From Rhizobium sp. PP-CC-3A-592 (GTDB lineage: Bacteria > Pseudomonadota > Alphaproteobacteria > Rhizobiales > Rhizobiaceae): a DNA stretch of 64,000 bases. The stretch covers positions 228,916-292,915 of the forward strand of contig NZ_QJSR01000001.1 of NCBI RefSeq assembly GCF_003217095.1. Reading direction: 5' to 3'. A program made the position numbers and the translations under genes. The notes beneath the pieces are model-generated. The model searched no databases, was not told the DNA's origin, and saw only the letters and a list, made by a program, of their open reading frames with translations. Shown one piece after another: positions 17,847-26,574 of the stretch (the first letter of the stretch is position 1; the number at the start of each line of letters is the position of its first letter).

Positions 17847-18506
17847 CTACCAGTTGAAGGCGTAGGACAGGCTGATGCTCGGCTGTCGATCATTCTTGAA
17901 CGGCGCGGCAAGCGCGGCCGTCACATTCATCTTCCGCGTGACCCTCTGCTCGACGCGAACGACGTTGGAGAAATCGAGGGTCGCGGAGGAATAATTCCCT
18001 TCCGCGACGAGCGCCGTTCCCGTCGCCACGGCCGACAAACGGGCCGACTGGCTGAGAACGACATTCTCGCAGCGCTTGAGATGCGCGTTGCAAGAGACGT
18101 TGACGCTGCGGCCGCGCTCCAGATCGAAGCTTTCGCTCAGGATTCGCTTCCGATCCATGCCGACATCCAGATTGCCGTTCCCCGTCCGTGGGTCGAACAC
18201 ACCGTCAATGGTTCGGCTGGTGACCACGGCCGTTCTCGTGCCGCGGCGAACGGCAACGCGCGCCCAGACATCGACCGGCGTGTCCTCGACGCGGCCGGAA
18301 CGGCTGGCGGCCACCGCCACGTCGGCGCCTGCGCTCGCCTCCCCGTTCACCGGAAGCTTGATACCCATCCGCAGATGCATGCCGTTTTCGCCCGACTTGG
18401 TGGGCTGCCAGATCAGGCGATCCTCTGCCTGTGCAGCAAGAGGGAGACTGAAGGCCGCAAGCGCATAGCAAGCGGCGGCAAGAGCCGTTCGGGACATCGT
18501 AATCAT
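17847..18506 (-). CDS. Exported hypothetical protein, possible outer-membrane beta-barrel
   Basis: A 219-residue protein with a clear signal peptide (MITMSRTALAAACYALAAF, then cleavage near AAQA). The mature part alternates short polar and hydrophobic segments and ends SISLSYAFNW, with a terminal aromatic residue like the beta-signal of outer-membrane proteins. I do not recognise the family. The two Cys residues (in SCNAHLKRC) may form a disulphide. The start is taken at 18504-18506 because a 49-codon upstream extension would bury the signal peptide; the Met three codons later is an alternative. It lies between tRNA-Trp and an epimerase, interrupting the classical tufB-secE-nusG order. Confidence 0.75.
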   Translation of the reverse strand: MITMSRTALAAACYALAAFSLPLAAQAEDRLIWQPTKSGENGMHLRMGIKLPVNGEASAGADVAVAASRSGRVEDTPVDVWARVAVRRGTRTAVVTSRTIDGVFDPRTGNGNLDVGMDRKRILSESFDLERGRSVNVSCNAHLKRCENVVLSQSARLSAVATGTALVAEGNYSSATLDFSNVVRVEQRVTRKMNVTAALAAPFKNDRQPSISLSYAFNW

Positions 18507-18730
18507 GCGTGTGTTCCACCGTTCGGGGCTGACAATCGATTTCCATCGATGGACACGCCCTGTCGAAAATCCATCACCTGGAACGCGGACCGCACAGGAG
18601 ACATTGATACCGCTCGCTTCGGATGTGCCGGCGGCAGACGCTTCAGGACGCAATTGTGCGTCAAAGCTTTCCTAGGATAGTCTCCGCATCTCTATTGCGA
18701 AACCCCAAAAACTTGGGAGGTCATTCGCAG

Positions 18731-18765
18731 GATCGCGTGGCGCGATCGAACCGCGCCACGCGATC
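18731..18765 (-). terminator. Perfect 14-bp hairpin after the epimerase
   Basis: Arms 18731-18744 and 18752-18765 are perfectly complementary (GATCGCGTGGCGCG) with a 7-nt loop, 15 bp after the epimerase stop. No T-run follows on the minus strand, so termination efficiency is uncertain. Confidence 0.55.
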
Positions 18766-18780
18766 GTTAAAGTAAAGACA

Positions 18781-19695
18781 TCAGCCGGAGACCGGTACGT
18801 ATTTCCGCCAGTCGTGCTCCTGGCTGAAACCAAGGACGTCGCGGATTTTCCGGTTGGACAAGAGGCTCTCATAGGTCCCGAGTTCACGCGATACCGGCAC
18901 ATTCGGGAAGAAATCGCGAAGAAGATCCGCCGTCGGCGTGTTGGCGGACGTCGTATCGTTGGCGGCGTTGAACACTTGGAAACCAAGCCCGTCCTTCTCG
19001 ATGCCGAGCTTGCAGATCTGCCCGAGATCCCGTGCGTCGATATAGCTCCAGGCGATGCGCTTGCGGATGGTCGGATCGGCAAACCATGCCGGGAACATCG
19101 CATACTCATGAGGCTCGATGACGTTGCCGATCCGGATCGCGTAGATATCGATCCCGAAGCGCTCGGCAAAGGCCCGTGCCGTCTTCTCGTTCAGCACCTT
19201 GGACAGGCCGTAGCTGTCCATGGGGCTGACATCGTCGTCTTCCTCCAAGGGGAACTTGCCGACGTCGCGATGTCCCTCGGCAAAGCAGATGCCGTAGGTC
19301 GTTTCGCTGGAGGCGACGAGGATCTTGCGGACGCCGAATTTCGCGGCGGCTTCGATGACGTTGTAGGTGCCGATCGTGTTGATGCGGAAGGTTTCGTTGT
19401 CAGGCTTGATCAGGATGCGCGGAATGGCCGCGAAGTGCACCACGGCATCGTAGGGCTGCATGCCCCTGCCCTTGCGGATCGGTGCGCGATCGAGATCGGG
19501 CATGTCGGCGTGCATGGACAATGCGTTAAAGACCTGCCCGCTATCCGTGATGTCGACGATGAGATTGGTAACGCCGGGATGGTCGAGCGGCACGAGGTCG
19601 AGATTGTGGACCTCGTAGCCGGCGTCCAGCAGATACGGCACGACATGCCGGCCGGCCTTGCCGGCGCCGCCGGTAAACAGAATGCGTTTCTTCAC
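18781..19695 (-). CDS. NAD(P)-dependent sugar epimerase/dehydratase family protein
   Basis: An extended short-chain dehydrogenase/reductase of 304 residues. The nucleotide-binding TGGAGKAG is at residues 8-15 and the catalytic pair is Y162/K166 in SYGLSK. A serine-rich strand (VASSETTYG) precedes it. The start is GTG (19693-19695), chosen because GGAGG lies 7 bp upstream; the in-frame ATG 39 codons earlier has no ribosome site and lies across the tuf terminator. The substrate cannot be inferred; nucleotide-sugar or uronate chemistry is typical of the family. It is inserted between tuf and tRNA-Trp and ends with a strong hairpin. Confidence 0.9.
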   Translation of the reverse strand: MKKRILFTGGAGKAGRHVVPYLLDAGYEVHNLDLVPLDHPGVTNLIVDITDSGQVFNALSMHADMPDLDRAPIRKGRGMQPYDAVVHFAAIPRILIKPDNETFRINTIGTYNVIEAAAKFGVRKILVASSETTYGICFAEGHRDVGKFPLEEDDDVSPMDSYGLSKVLNEKTARAFAERFGIDIYAIRIGNVIEPHEYAMFPAWFADPTIRKRIAWSYIDARDLGQICKLGIEKDGLGFQVFNAANDTTSANTPTADLLRDFFPNVPVSRELGTYESLLSNRKIRDVLGFSQEHDWRKYVPVSG

Positions 19696-19802
19696 GGTAT
19701 ATCCTCCAGAATGGCAAGGCGGATCTAACGCATTGGCGGCGAAGAGCAAGCGGGAGGAGACAGAGGTATTCGAACATCCGCGTTTCCCGCTCTGAAACGA
19801 GA

Positions 19803-19828
19803 AAAGCGCCACCCGAAGGCGGCGCTTT
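19803..19828 (-). terminator. Intrinsic terminator of tuf copy 2
   Basis: On the minus strand AAAGCGCCGCC pairs with GGTGGCGCTTT (one G-U) around a TTCG loop, followed by TTTTC, 62 bp after the tuf stop. Confidence 0.8.
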
Positions 19829-19890
19829 CCATAATGTCATTCGTCGATCGATGGCACGGCACCGAAATGCCGTGACGTCGCCGTTCCGGA

Positions 19891-21066
<1,176 letters not shown>

Positions 21067-21324
21067 GGGTATGTTTTCCTGTGATCAATGAGATACGGCC
21101 CGGCAGGCCAGTATGCCGCCGGCCGGTTTGGGGAGGCGTTTAAGGGTTTCGAAAGAATTGCGCAAGGCCTATTTGCGCCGGTGGAAATGGCCGGAAGATC
21201 CCCATCGGGAACCGCCAACCGTCAGTCCCGCATGTGGGATGTGCACCGGTCGAATACAATGGAGGGGAGCCGCGCAGCAGGGCACGATATCGCGCGCACG
21301 CGCAAGGCAAAAAGGCGGACGTAT

Positions 21325-21398
21325 TGGAGCGGGTAGCGGGAATCGAACCCGCGTATTCAGCTTGGAAGGCTGCTGCTCTACCATTGAGCTATACCCGC
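21325..21398 (-). tRNA. tRNA-Gly (TCC)
   Basis: A 74-nt cloverleaf with encoded CCA. Acceptor GCGGGTA/TACCCGC, anticodon TCC (complement at 21364-21366), T arm CGGGTTCGATTCCCG. Lies between tRNA-Tyr and tuf and should be cut from the same transcript. Confidence 0.97.
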
Positions 21399-21423
21399 GG
21401 GGGTCTTGATCCGTGCGACAGAA

Positions 21424-21508
21424 TGGTGGAGGGAGTTGGATTTGAACCAACGTAGGCTGAGCCAACGGATTTACAGTCCGTCCCCTTTAACCACTCGGGC
21501 ATCCCTCC
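21424..21508 (-). tRNA. tRNA-Tyr (GTA)
   Basis: An 85-nt type II tRNA with a long variable arm and encoded CCA. Acceptor GGAGGGA pairs with TCCCTCC; anticodon GTA (complement at 21472-21474). First member of the tRNA-Tyr/tRNA-Gly/tuf unit. Confidence 0.97.
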
Positions 21509-21584
21509 AGTATTCCGTCGGGATCAAGCGACCAGTGCGATCTTCGGAAGCGGCTGTTTGTGCCGCCCCTTGATCTGCGCCGGG

Positions 21585-21613
21585 TATATGACCGCCTCGT
21601 TTCCTCCTGTCAA
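21585..21613 (-). promoter_or_regulatory. Strong promoter of the tRNA-Tyr/tRNA-Gly/tuf unit
   Basis: On the minus strand a perfect -35 TTGACA (21608-21613), a 17-bp spacer and -10 CATATA (21585-21590). A start site near 21578 would leave about 70 nt before the mature tRNA-Tyr 5' end. This is the best sigma-70-type match seen in the window. Confidence 0.75.
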
Positions 21614-21742
21614 CACGACGTCACCAGTTTTTTCAAAAGTTGGAAATCTTCCACAGCCGATACCCGAAGCGTGCTGCCGATAGGTCGCGTGAGCTGCGGG
21701 AAAATGGTTTCCCTACCAGCCCTTGCCCGATATACATTCGGC

Positions 21743-22621
21743 ATGAGCAAAGATCCTTCGGGCGACAAGAGCGCCAAAGACACCCATTATGCAACGCTGC
21801 GCCGGGCACATCGCGATCAGAAGCGCGAGCGCGGAGAAATTCCGACGCCGCCCGAAGATCGCCGCGGAAAAGGCGGAAAGGGAGAGTGGCAGGCGCCACC
21901 GCTTGCGCCCGATCAGGTCCAGCTTTACGGCATCCATACCGTCAAGGCGGCGTTAGCCAATCCCGAACGCAAGATCGTCAGCCTCTCGGCGACCCTGAAC
22001 GCGCTCGTGCGCTTGGAAATCAAGAATACCGAGTCCCTGCCCTTTCCGGTGGAGATCGTCTCGCCACAGGATCTCGACAAGATCCTCGGCCCCGACGCCA
22101 TCCACCAGGGCGTCATGCTGGAAACCAAGCCCCTGCCGGTGCGCCGGCTTTCCGCACTGAAGGACAGCCCGCTGATCCTCGTCCTCGATCAGATCACCGA
22201 CCCGCACAATGTCGGCGCCGTGCTGCGCTCGGCCGTGGCGTTCGATGCCGGTGCCGTCATCACCACCATGCGCCATAGCCCGACCGAATCGGGCGTGATG
22301 GCGAAATCCGCCTCCGGCGCCATGGAGTTGATCCCCTACATCCAGATCACCAATCTTGCCGAGGCTCTCGAAGAGCTGCACAGCCTCGGCTTCCACTCGA
22401 TCGGGCTTGATTCGGAAGGTCCGGCACCGCTGGAAAGCACTTTTGCTGGCGACCGTGTAGCACTTGTGCTCGGTGCCGAAGGAAAAGGGTTGCGCCAGAA
22501 GACGCGCGACACGGTCTCGGCCCTCGCCCGCCTCGACATGCCCGGCGCCATCAAATCCCTCAACGTCTCCAACGCCGCCGCCATCGCCCTCTACGCCGCA
22601 CGCGCCCACCTGAAACGGTAG
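21743..22621 (+). CDS. rlmB: 23S rRNA 2'-O-ribose methyltransferase, RlmB/SpoU family
   Basis: A SAM-dependent SPOUT methyltransferase of 292 residues, most like RlmB (G2251 of 23S rRNA). All three SpoU motifs are visible: N156 and R162 in TDPHNVGAVLRSA, E246 in GAEGKGLR, and N274 in SLNVSNAAA. A basic N-terminal tail (residues 10-50, many Arg, Lys and Gly) precedes the substrate-binding domain that begins QLYGIHTVKAAL. The start MSKDPSGDKS (21743) is preferred; the open frame runs 61 codons further up with no family match. TrmH-type tRNA methylation is the alternative, but the N-terminal domain favours RlmB. Confidence 0.9.
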   Translation: MSKDPSGDKSAKDTHYATLRRAHRDQKRERGEIPTPPEDRRGKGGKGEWQAPPLAPDQVQLYGIHTVKAALANPERKIVSLSATLNALVRLEIKNTESLPFPVEIVSPQDLDKILGPDAIHQGVMLETKPLPVRRLSALKDSPLILVLDQITDPHNVGAVLRSAVAFDAGAVITTMRHSPTESGVMAKSASGAMELIPYIQITNLAEALEELHSLGFHSIGLDSEGPAPLESTFAGDRVALVLGAEGKGLRQKTRDTVSALARLDMPGAIKSLNVSNAAAIALYAARAHLKR

Positions 22622-22650
22622 GCCAGCACGGCACCGGCAAACATTTCCCA

Positions 22651-22684
22651 CTTTACACGCCGGAGGAATCTGCTAATTCCTCCG
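22651..22684 (+). promoter_or_regulatory. Candidate tRNA-Thr promoter overlapped by a 9-bp inverted repeat
   Basis: CTTTAC (22651-22656), 16 bp, CTAATT (22673-22678) gives a start site only a few bases before the tRNA. The same stretch carries perfect 9-bp arms CGGAGGAAT (22661-22669) and ATTCCTCCG (22676-22684) separated by 6 bp. The arms could form an RNA hairpin ending rlmB or act as an operator over the -10. Confidence 0.4.
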
Positions 22685-22689
22685 CAGCT

Positions 22690-22765
<76 letters not shown>

Positions 22766-22973
22766 CAATTTCTCATTTTCTGTTACGAAAAGAATGGTTA
22801 GCGCTCGTGCGCCAACTTCTGGTCCCTCTTCGACGCGATGTATTTTCAATTGCCTTTATCGGACCGGTGATGCCGATTGAGACAATTCCCATCGAACTGA
22901 CTTATCCGCCACAAGAAATAGCGGCCTGATCACTGGCGGATAGCGCGGAGAGTATGTGCGGTCGGCAGACAGC

Positions 22974-23441
22974 TCACAATCCCGAAATATCCGGCCTTTG
23001 ATCCCGTTCATGGTAGCGCATCTTCCAGTGAATGATGTCGCTGTTTTGATGCAGGACGACGAGAAACCATGAGATGGAAACCGCACCGACAGTGACGGAA
23101 ACCACCGTGGCGGCGATGTCATTGAACTCCTTTACCAGGCACTTGGCGTCGGCTTCGTAGTCCACTCCGCCATCCACCTCATATGCGAAGAACGTGTCGT
23201 CCGGCGCTGCAACACCGAGCAAGGCACGGCTGAGCTGATCCGCCCCCACGAGCCGGGTCGGTCTTGTCTCGGACTGTCCGTACGCCTGAACCTGATGAAA
23301 GCTCCAGCCATAGGTGTCGATCGCGCCGTGGGCCTTCGGGTTCTTTCGCGAATAGGTGCGAAGCGTGACGGATGCCGTTCCTTTCGCAATATCGCCGACC
23401 ATGGCAACGGCTTTCGGCCAATCCACTGTGCGCAGGAACAT
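22974..23441 (-). CDS. Hypothetical protein with one C-terminal membrane segment
   Basis: 155 residues, family not recognised. The start (23439-23441, MFLRTVDWPKAV) is supported by GGAGAAGG directly upstream. The N-terminal ~115 residues look soluble and end in an acidic patch. A hydrophobic stretch (about residues 117-136, AATVVSVTVGAVSISWFLVV) is followed by a short charged tail, which suggests a tail-anchored or single-pass membrane protein. It lies downstream of tRNA-Thr on the opposite strand and has no operon partner. Confidence 0.6.
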   Translation of the reverse strand: MFLRTVDWPKAVAMVGDIAKGTASVTLRTYSRKNPKAHGAIDTYGWSFHQVQAYGQSETRPTRLVGADQLSRALLGVAAPDDTFFAYEVDGGVDYEADAKCLVKEFNDIAATVVSVTVGAVSISWFLVVLHQNSDIIHWKMRYHERDQRPDISGL

Positions 23442-23624
23442 GCCTTCTCCATCTTTAAGCGTGTGCCGCAGGAAACTTCGCGGCATGGATGTTCAAGGTA
23501 ACGCACTCCCTGCGGAATCATAGATGCGCTCACTCGACGCGCCGTCATACCCATGTGCCTGCGCTTGCACACAAGCTTCGCTTCAGCATGGCCGGGTAAG
23601 CTCTGCCGACAATGGGAGAGACCA

Positions 23625-23846
23625 GTGGCTTCAGACGATATCTGGCGGACGGCGTGGGCCATCGTTGCCGAGCATATGACGCGGGGCGAGACGGACCCGA
23701 CGAAGATGGTCGCCGATGGCATTCAGCGAGAACGCGACAGCTGGCATCGCGCCAGACAAAATACGGTCTCAATTTGCGGCGAGGAAGCACGGCATGAAGA
23801 ATGCCTCGTTGATCGCCACCGCCTTAGTGGCAACCGCAGCAATTAG
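23625..23846 (+). CDS. Small hypothetical ORF (doubtful)
   Basis: A possible 73-residue protein from a GTG at 23625 with GGGAGAG 5 bp upstream. The first ~45 residues (ASDDIWRTAWAIVAEHMTRG and onwards) look like a real helical, charged protein; the C-terminal part is less protein-like. It overlaps the next small ORF in another frame. No family recognised. Confidence 0.35.
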   Translation: MASDDIWRTAWAIVAEHMTRGETDPTKMVADGIQRERDSWHRARQNTVSICGEEARHEECLVDRHRLSGNRSN

Positions 23847-23883
23847 TTATGTCGTCTTTCGGTTCGCGTTGGCGCTGGCGTAA
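23794..23883 (+). CDS. Candidate 29-residue membrane micropeptide
   Basis: ATG at 23794 with GAGGAA 7 bp upstream. The product begins MKNASLIATALVATAA and is a single hydrophobic helix ending FALALA. It overlaps the last 53 bp of the preceding small ORF in a different frame. A ribosome site plus a clean transmembrane composition makes it plausible, but no homologue can be checked here. Confidence 0.35.
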   Translation: MKNASLIATALVATAAISYVVFRFALALA

Positions 23884-24008
23884 TCTCGCTTTGAGGGACA
23901 GCGGCATAGCGCTTGCCCGAACTGTCGCGCCGCGCCTTCGCAGGTCACATTGCCTGGAACGTTGTGGGGAGGTTCTCGTTAGCGTCGGAACGCTTAGAGG
24001 AGACACCC

Positions 24009-24872
24009 ATGTCCGACGCCAGAAGACCGACGCCGCCCCATCCCGAACAGCAACAGGCCCCTCCCGGGCTGACGCGACTGATGGATCCTTTGCCGGATCA
24101 CGGTGAGAAGACCTACAAGGGCAATCATCTTCTGGAGGGCAAGGTGGCCCTGATCACGGGTGGCGATTCGGGCATCGGCCGGGCCGTGGCCATCGCCTAT
24201 GCCCGGGAAGGTGCCGATATCGTCATTTCGTATCTGAACGAGGATGAGGATGCGGAGGAAACGGCGAAGTGGGTTCGTGAAGCCGGCCGTAAGTGCGTCG
24301 TGGTCCGCGGCGACATCCAGTCGGAAGATCACTGCATCTCGCTGGTCGAGAAAACCGTTGGCGAACTCGGCCGCATCGATATCCTCGTGAACAATGCCGC
24401 CTTCCAGCGAACCTATGCGGATATTTCCGACATCACCGCGGAGGAATGGGACACCACCTTCCGAACCAATATCTATGCGTCGTTCTTCCTTTCGAAGGCG
24501 GCTGCACCGCACATGAAGCCGGGCAGCGCGATCGTCAATACGACGTCGATCCAGTCGCGGCAGCCCTCGCCGCAGCTTCTGGCCTATGCGTCCACCAAGG
24601 GTGCGATCTCCAATTTCACGGCGGGTCTTGCCGAGATGCTGGCCGAAAAGGGCATTCGCGTAAACGCCGTTGCGCCCGGGCCGATCTGGACGCCCCTCAT
24701 TCCCTCGACCATGCCTGCCGAAAAGGCGGCAGAGTTCGGCAAGCAGACGCTGCTCGGTCGCGCGGGACAGCCGGCCGAACTTGCGGGCGCCTATGTGTTG
24801 CTCGCATCCGATCTCGGCAGCTACATGACCGGTGCCGTGGTACCGGTCACCGGCGGCGAGATCATGATATAG
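24009..24872 (+). CDS. SDR family oxidoreductase (YghA/GSP39-like)
   Basis: A classical short-chain dehydrogenase of 287 residues with TGGDSGIG (50-57), NNA (128-130) and catalytic S180, Y193 and K197 (YASTK). The N-terminal ~40-residue extension rich in Pro and Gln (PPHPEQQQAPPG) before the Rossmann fold is typical of the YghA/general stress protein 39 group. GAGGAG lies 6 bp before the ATG. The substrate is unknown; an oxidative or osmotic stress role is usual for the group. A 14-bp hairpin follows. Confidence 0.88.
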   Translation: MSDARRPTPPHPEQQQAPPGLTRLMDPLPDHGEKTYKGNHLLEGKVALITGGDSGIGRAVAIAYAREGADIVISYLNEDEDAEETAKWVREAGRKCVVVRGDIQSEDHCISLVEKTVGELGRIDILVNNAAFQRTYADISDITAEEWDTTFRTNIYASFFLSKAAAPHMKPGSAIVNTTSIQSRQPSPQLLAYASTKGAISNFTAGLAEMLAEKGIRVNAVAPGPIWTPLIPSTMPAEKAAEFGKQTLLGRAGQPAELAGAYVLLASDLGSYMTGAVVPVTGGEIMI

Positions 24873-24892
24873 GCCGTCCCGGCACAATGGCT

Positions 24893-24933
24893 TTCCCTGA
24901 CGATGCGACCGGGTTCGTTGCATCGTCAGGGAA
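24893..24933 (+). terminator. Perfect 14-bp hairpin after the SDR gene
   Basis: TTCCCTGACGATGC (24893-24906) pairs perfectly with 24920-24933 around a 13-nt loop, 20 bp after the stop. It lacks a T-run, so it may be a weak terminator or a 3'-protecting structure. Confidence 0.55.
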
Positions 24934-25156
24934 CCTCTGCATCAACACCGTACGTCCCGAAAGCGTGCGGTGTTTCTGTTTTTGCGCATGGGTGGAGACT
25001 GAAGTCGTCCGTGTCATCCTGCCGAACCCCTTGCCATATGACGTCCTTTCTTCTCGCTATCCCTTTCATACTGCGGGATTTTATGCATGATGGCCCTCGG
25101 CCGGCGTCGGCCCCGGCCGCCCTTGGCGGCTTGTCCAGGCAATGGCAAGGCACATC

Positions 25157-25930
25157 ATGCTCCGCACCTTCGAGACGATCGCCTTTGCTCCATCCCCGGC
25201 GGAGGAAGCGCAGAAAGCGGCCGCGGAACTGACGGCCATCTACGGCAATGCCGATCCGGAAGCAGCCGACGTCATCGTCGCCCTTGGTGGTGACGGTTTC
25301 ATGCTGCAGACGCTTCATAAGACGATGAACACCGGTAAGCTGGTCTACGGCATGAACCGCGGCTCCGTCGGCTTCCTGATGAACCGCTACAGCACCGAGA
25401 AGCTGCGCGAACGGCTGGAGAATGCCGTGGAGAACGCCTTCCGGCCGCTGGAGATGCAGACGCGCGACAGCGAGGGGCAGGTCTTCAGTGCGCTCGCGAT
25501 CAACGAAGTCTACCTCTTCCGACAGTCCTATCAGGCTGCCAAACTCAAGATCACGGTCGATGGCCGCGTGCGGCTGGAAGAACTGATCTGCGACGGCATC
25601 CTCCTCTCCACCCCGGCCGGATCGACGGCCTACAATCTCTCCGCCCACGGCCCCATCCTGCCGCTCGAAGCACCGCTTCTCGCCCTGACGCCGGTCAGTC
25701 CCTTCCGGCCTCGCCGCTGGCGTGGCGCCCTGTTGCCCAACAAGGTCACGGTGGAGATCGAGATCCTCGAGACGGACAAGCGGCCGGTCAATGCGGTGGC
25801 CGACCATGTCGAAGTGAAATCCGTCGTCTCCGTGCGCATCGCCGAATCCGAGGAGATGACGGCGCGGATCTTGTCGGACCCGGATTATTCCTGGTCGGAC
25901 CGCATTCTCGCGGAGCAATTCTCCAACTGA
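25157..25930 (+). CDS. nadK: NAD kinase
   Basis: Phosphorylates NAD to NADP. The 257 residues are the short rhizobial form. GGDG (44-47) with D46 is the catalytic diphosphate-binding motif, and TPAGSTAYNLSAHGP is the conserved nucleotide-binding loop. The start is MLRTFETIAF at 25157, which aligns with the family N-terminus; the ATG 5 codons earlier is an alternative. The next gene begins within 80 bp and may be co-transcribed. Confidence 0.93.
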   Translation: MLRTFETIAFAPSPAEEAQKAAAELTAIYGNADPEAADVIVALGGDGFMLQTLHKTMNTGKLVYGMNRGSVGFLMNRYSTEKLRERLENAVENAFRPLEMQTRDSEGQVFSALAINEVYLFRQSYQAAKLKITVDGRVRLEELICDGILLSTPAGSTAYNLSAHGPILPLEAPLLALTPVSPFRPRRWRGALLPNKVTVEIEILETDKRPVNAVADHVEVKSVVSVRIAESEEMTARILSDPDYSWSDRILAEQFSN

Positions 25931-26001
25931 TTCGATTCGAGATGAATTTTATGGCAGGCTTACGCAACCGAGTGGAATCGCCTGCGGGACAAGGTCGTCT
26001 G

Positions 26002-26499
26002 ATGATGCGTATAGTTTGGATCGCCATGCTTGCCGGGACGGCGGCCTTCTGTCCGGTGGCCGTTCGGGCCGATGACGTGCTGCCGGCGAACGTCACCTTC
26101 GTGACAAGCTCCGGGTTCTGGGAGGACAGTGGCGATCCATCCGCGGTTCTCGATCCCCAGGGAAAATCACCGTCTGCACCTGCGAGCACTGCGCAGAAGG
26201 GCTATTACAAGCTGATCGCCCTCCGCCAGCCCGACGGTACGGCCCATATCGTGCTGCAACAGATCGCACTCGACCCGGCCGGACCGAAGATCGTGTCGTC
26301 CGCCGAACTGGACGAGTTTTCGAAAATGAAGGCTTTCGTGACCGACATCCGGCCGGAGACATCCGACGGCGTGACGCAGCAGCCGGGACTGTTTGCGACC
26401 GTCTATCTGCGCACGAACCCCGCGGCGAGCGATATCGAGACCTGGACGGTGCTGATCGATGAACTCGGCGACATCCGCATCGAGCGCGAATCGAATTAG
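26002..26499 (+). CDS. Exported hypothetical protein
   Basis: 165 residues with a signal peptide (MMRIVWIAMLAGTAAF, cleavage near VRA-DD). The mature domain has alternating beta-strand-like segments (YYKLIALRQPDGTAHIVLQQIAL) and no Cys. Family not recognised. An in-frame ATG at 25942 would start 11 bp after nadK but would place 20 residues ahead of the signal. Probably periplasmic. It converges on prfB. Confidence 0.75.
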   Translation: MMRIVWIAMLAGTAAFCPVAVRADDVLPANVTFVTSSGFWEDSGDPSAVLDPQGKSPSAPASTAQKGYYKLIALRQPDGTAHIVLQQIALDPAGPKIVSSAELDEFSKMKAFVTDIRPETSDGVTQQPGLFATVYLRTNPAASDIETWTVLIDELGDIRIERESN

Positions 26500-26542
26500 C
26501 CCTGATGGAAGCAGACAGCGTGCCGCAGTCGGCCCAGAAAAG

Positions 26543-26568
26543 AGCGGCCGCGCTTTCACGCGACCGCT
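26543..26568 (-). terminator. Intrinsic terminator of prfB
   Basis: On the minus strand AGCGGTCGCG pairs with CGCGGCCGCT (one G-U) around a 6-nt loop, followed by CTTTTC, 6 bp after the prfB stop. Confidence 0.7.
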
Positions 26569-26574
26569 GGGTTA

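Noticed and set aside
21113-21465. Short ORFs over the tRNA-Gly/tRNA-Tyr region
   Set aside because: Translations of tRNA sequence, a common annotation artefact.
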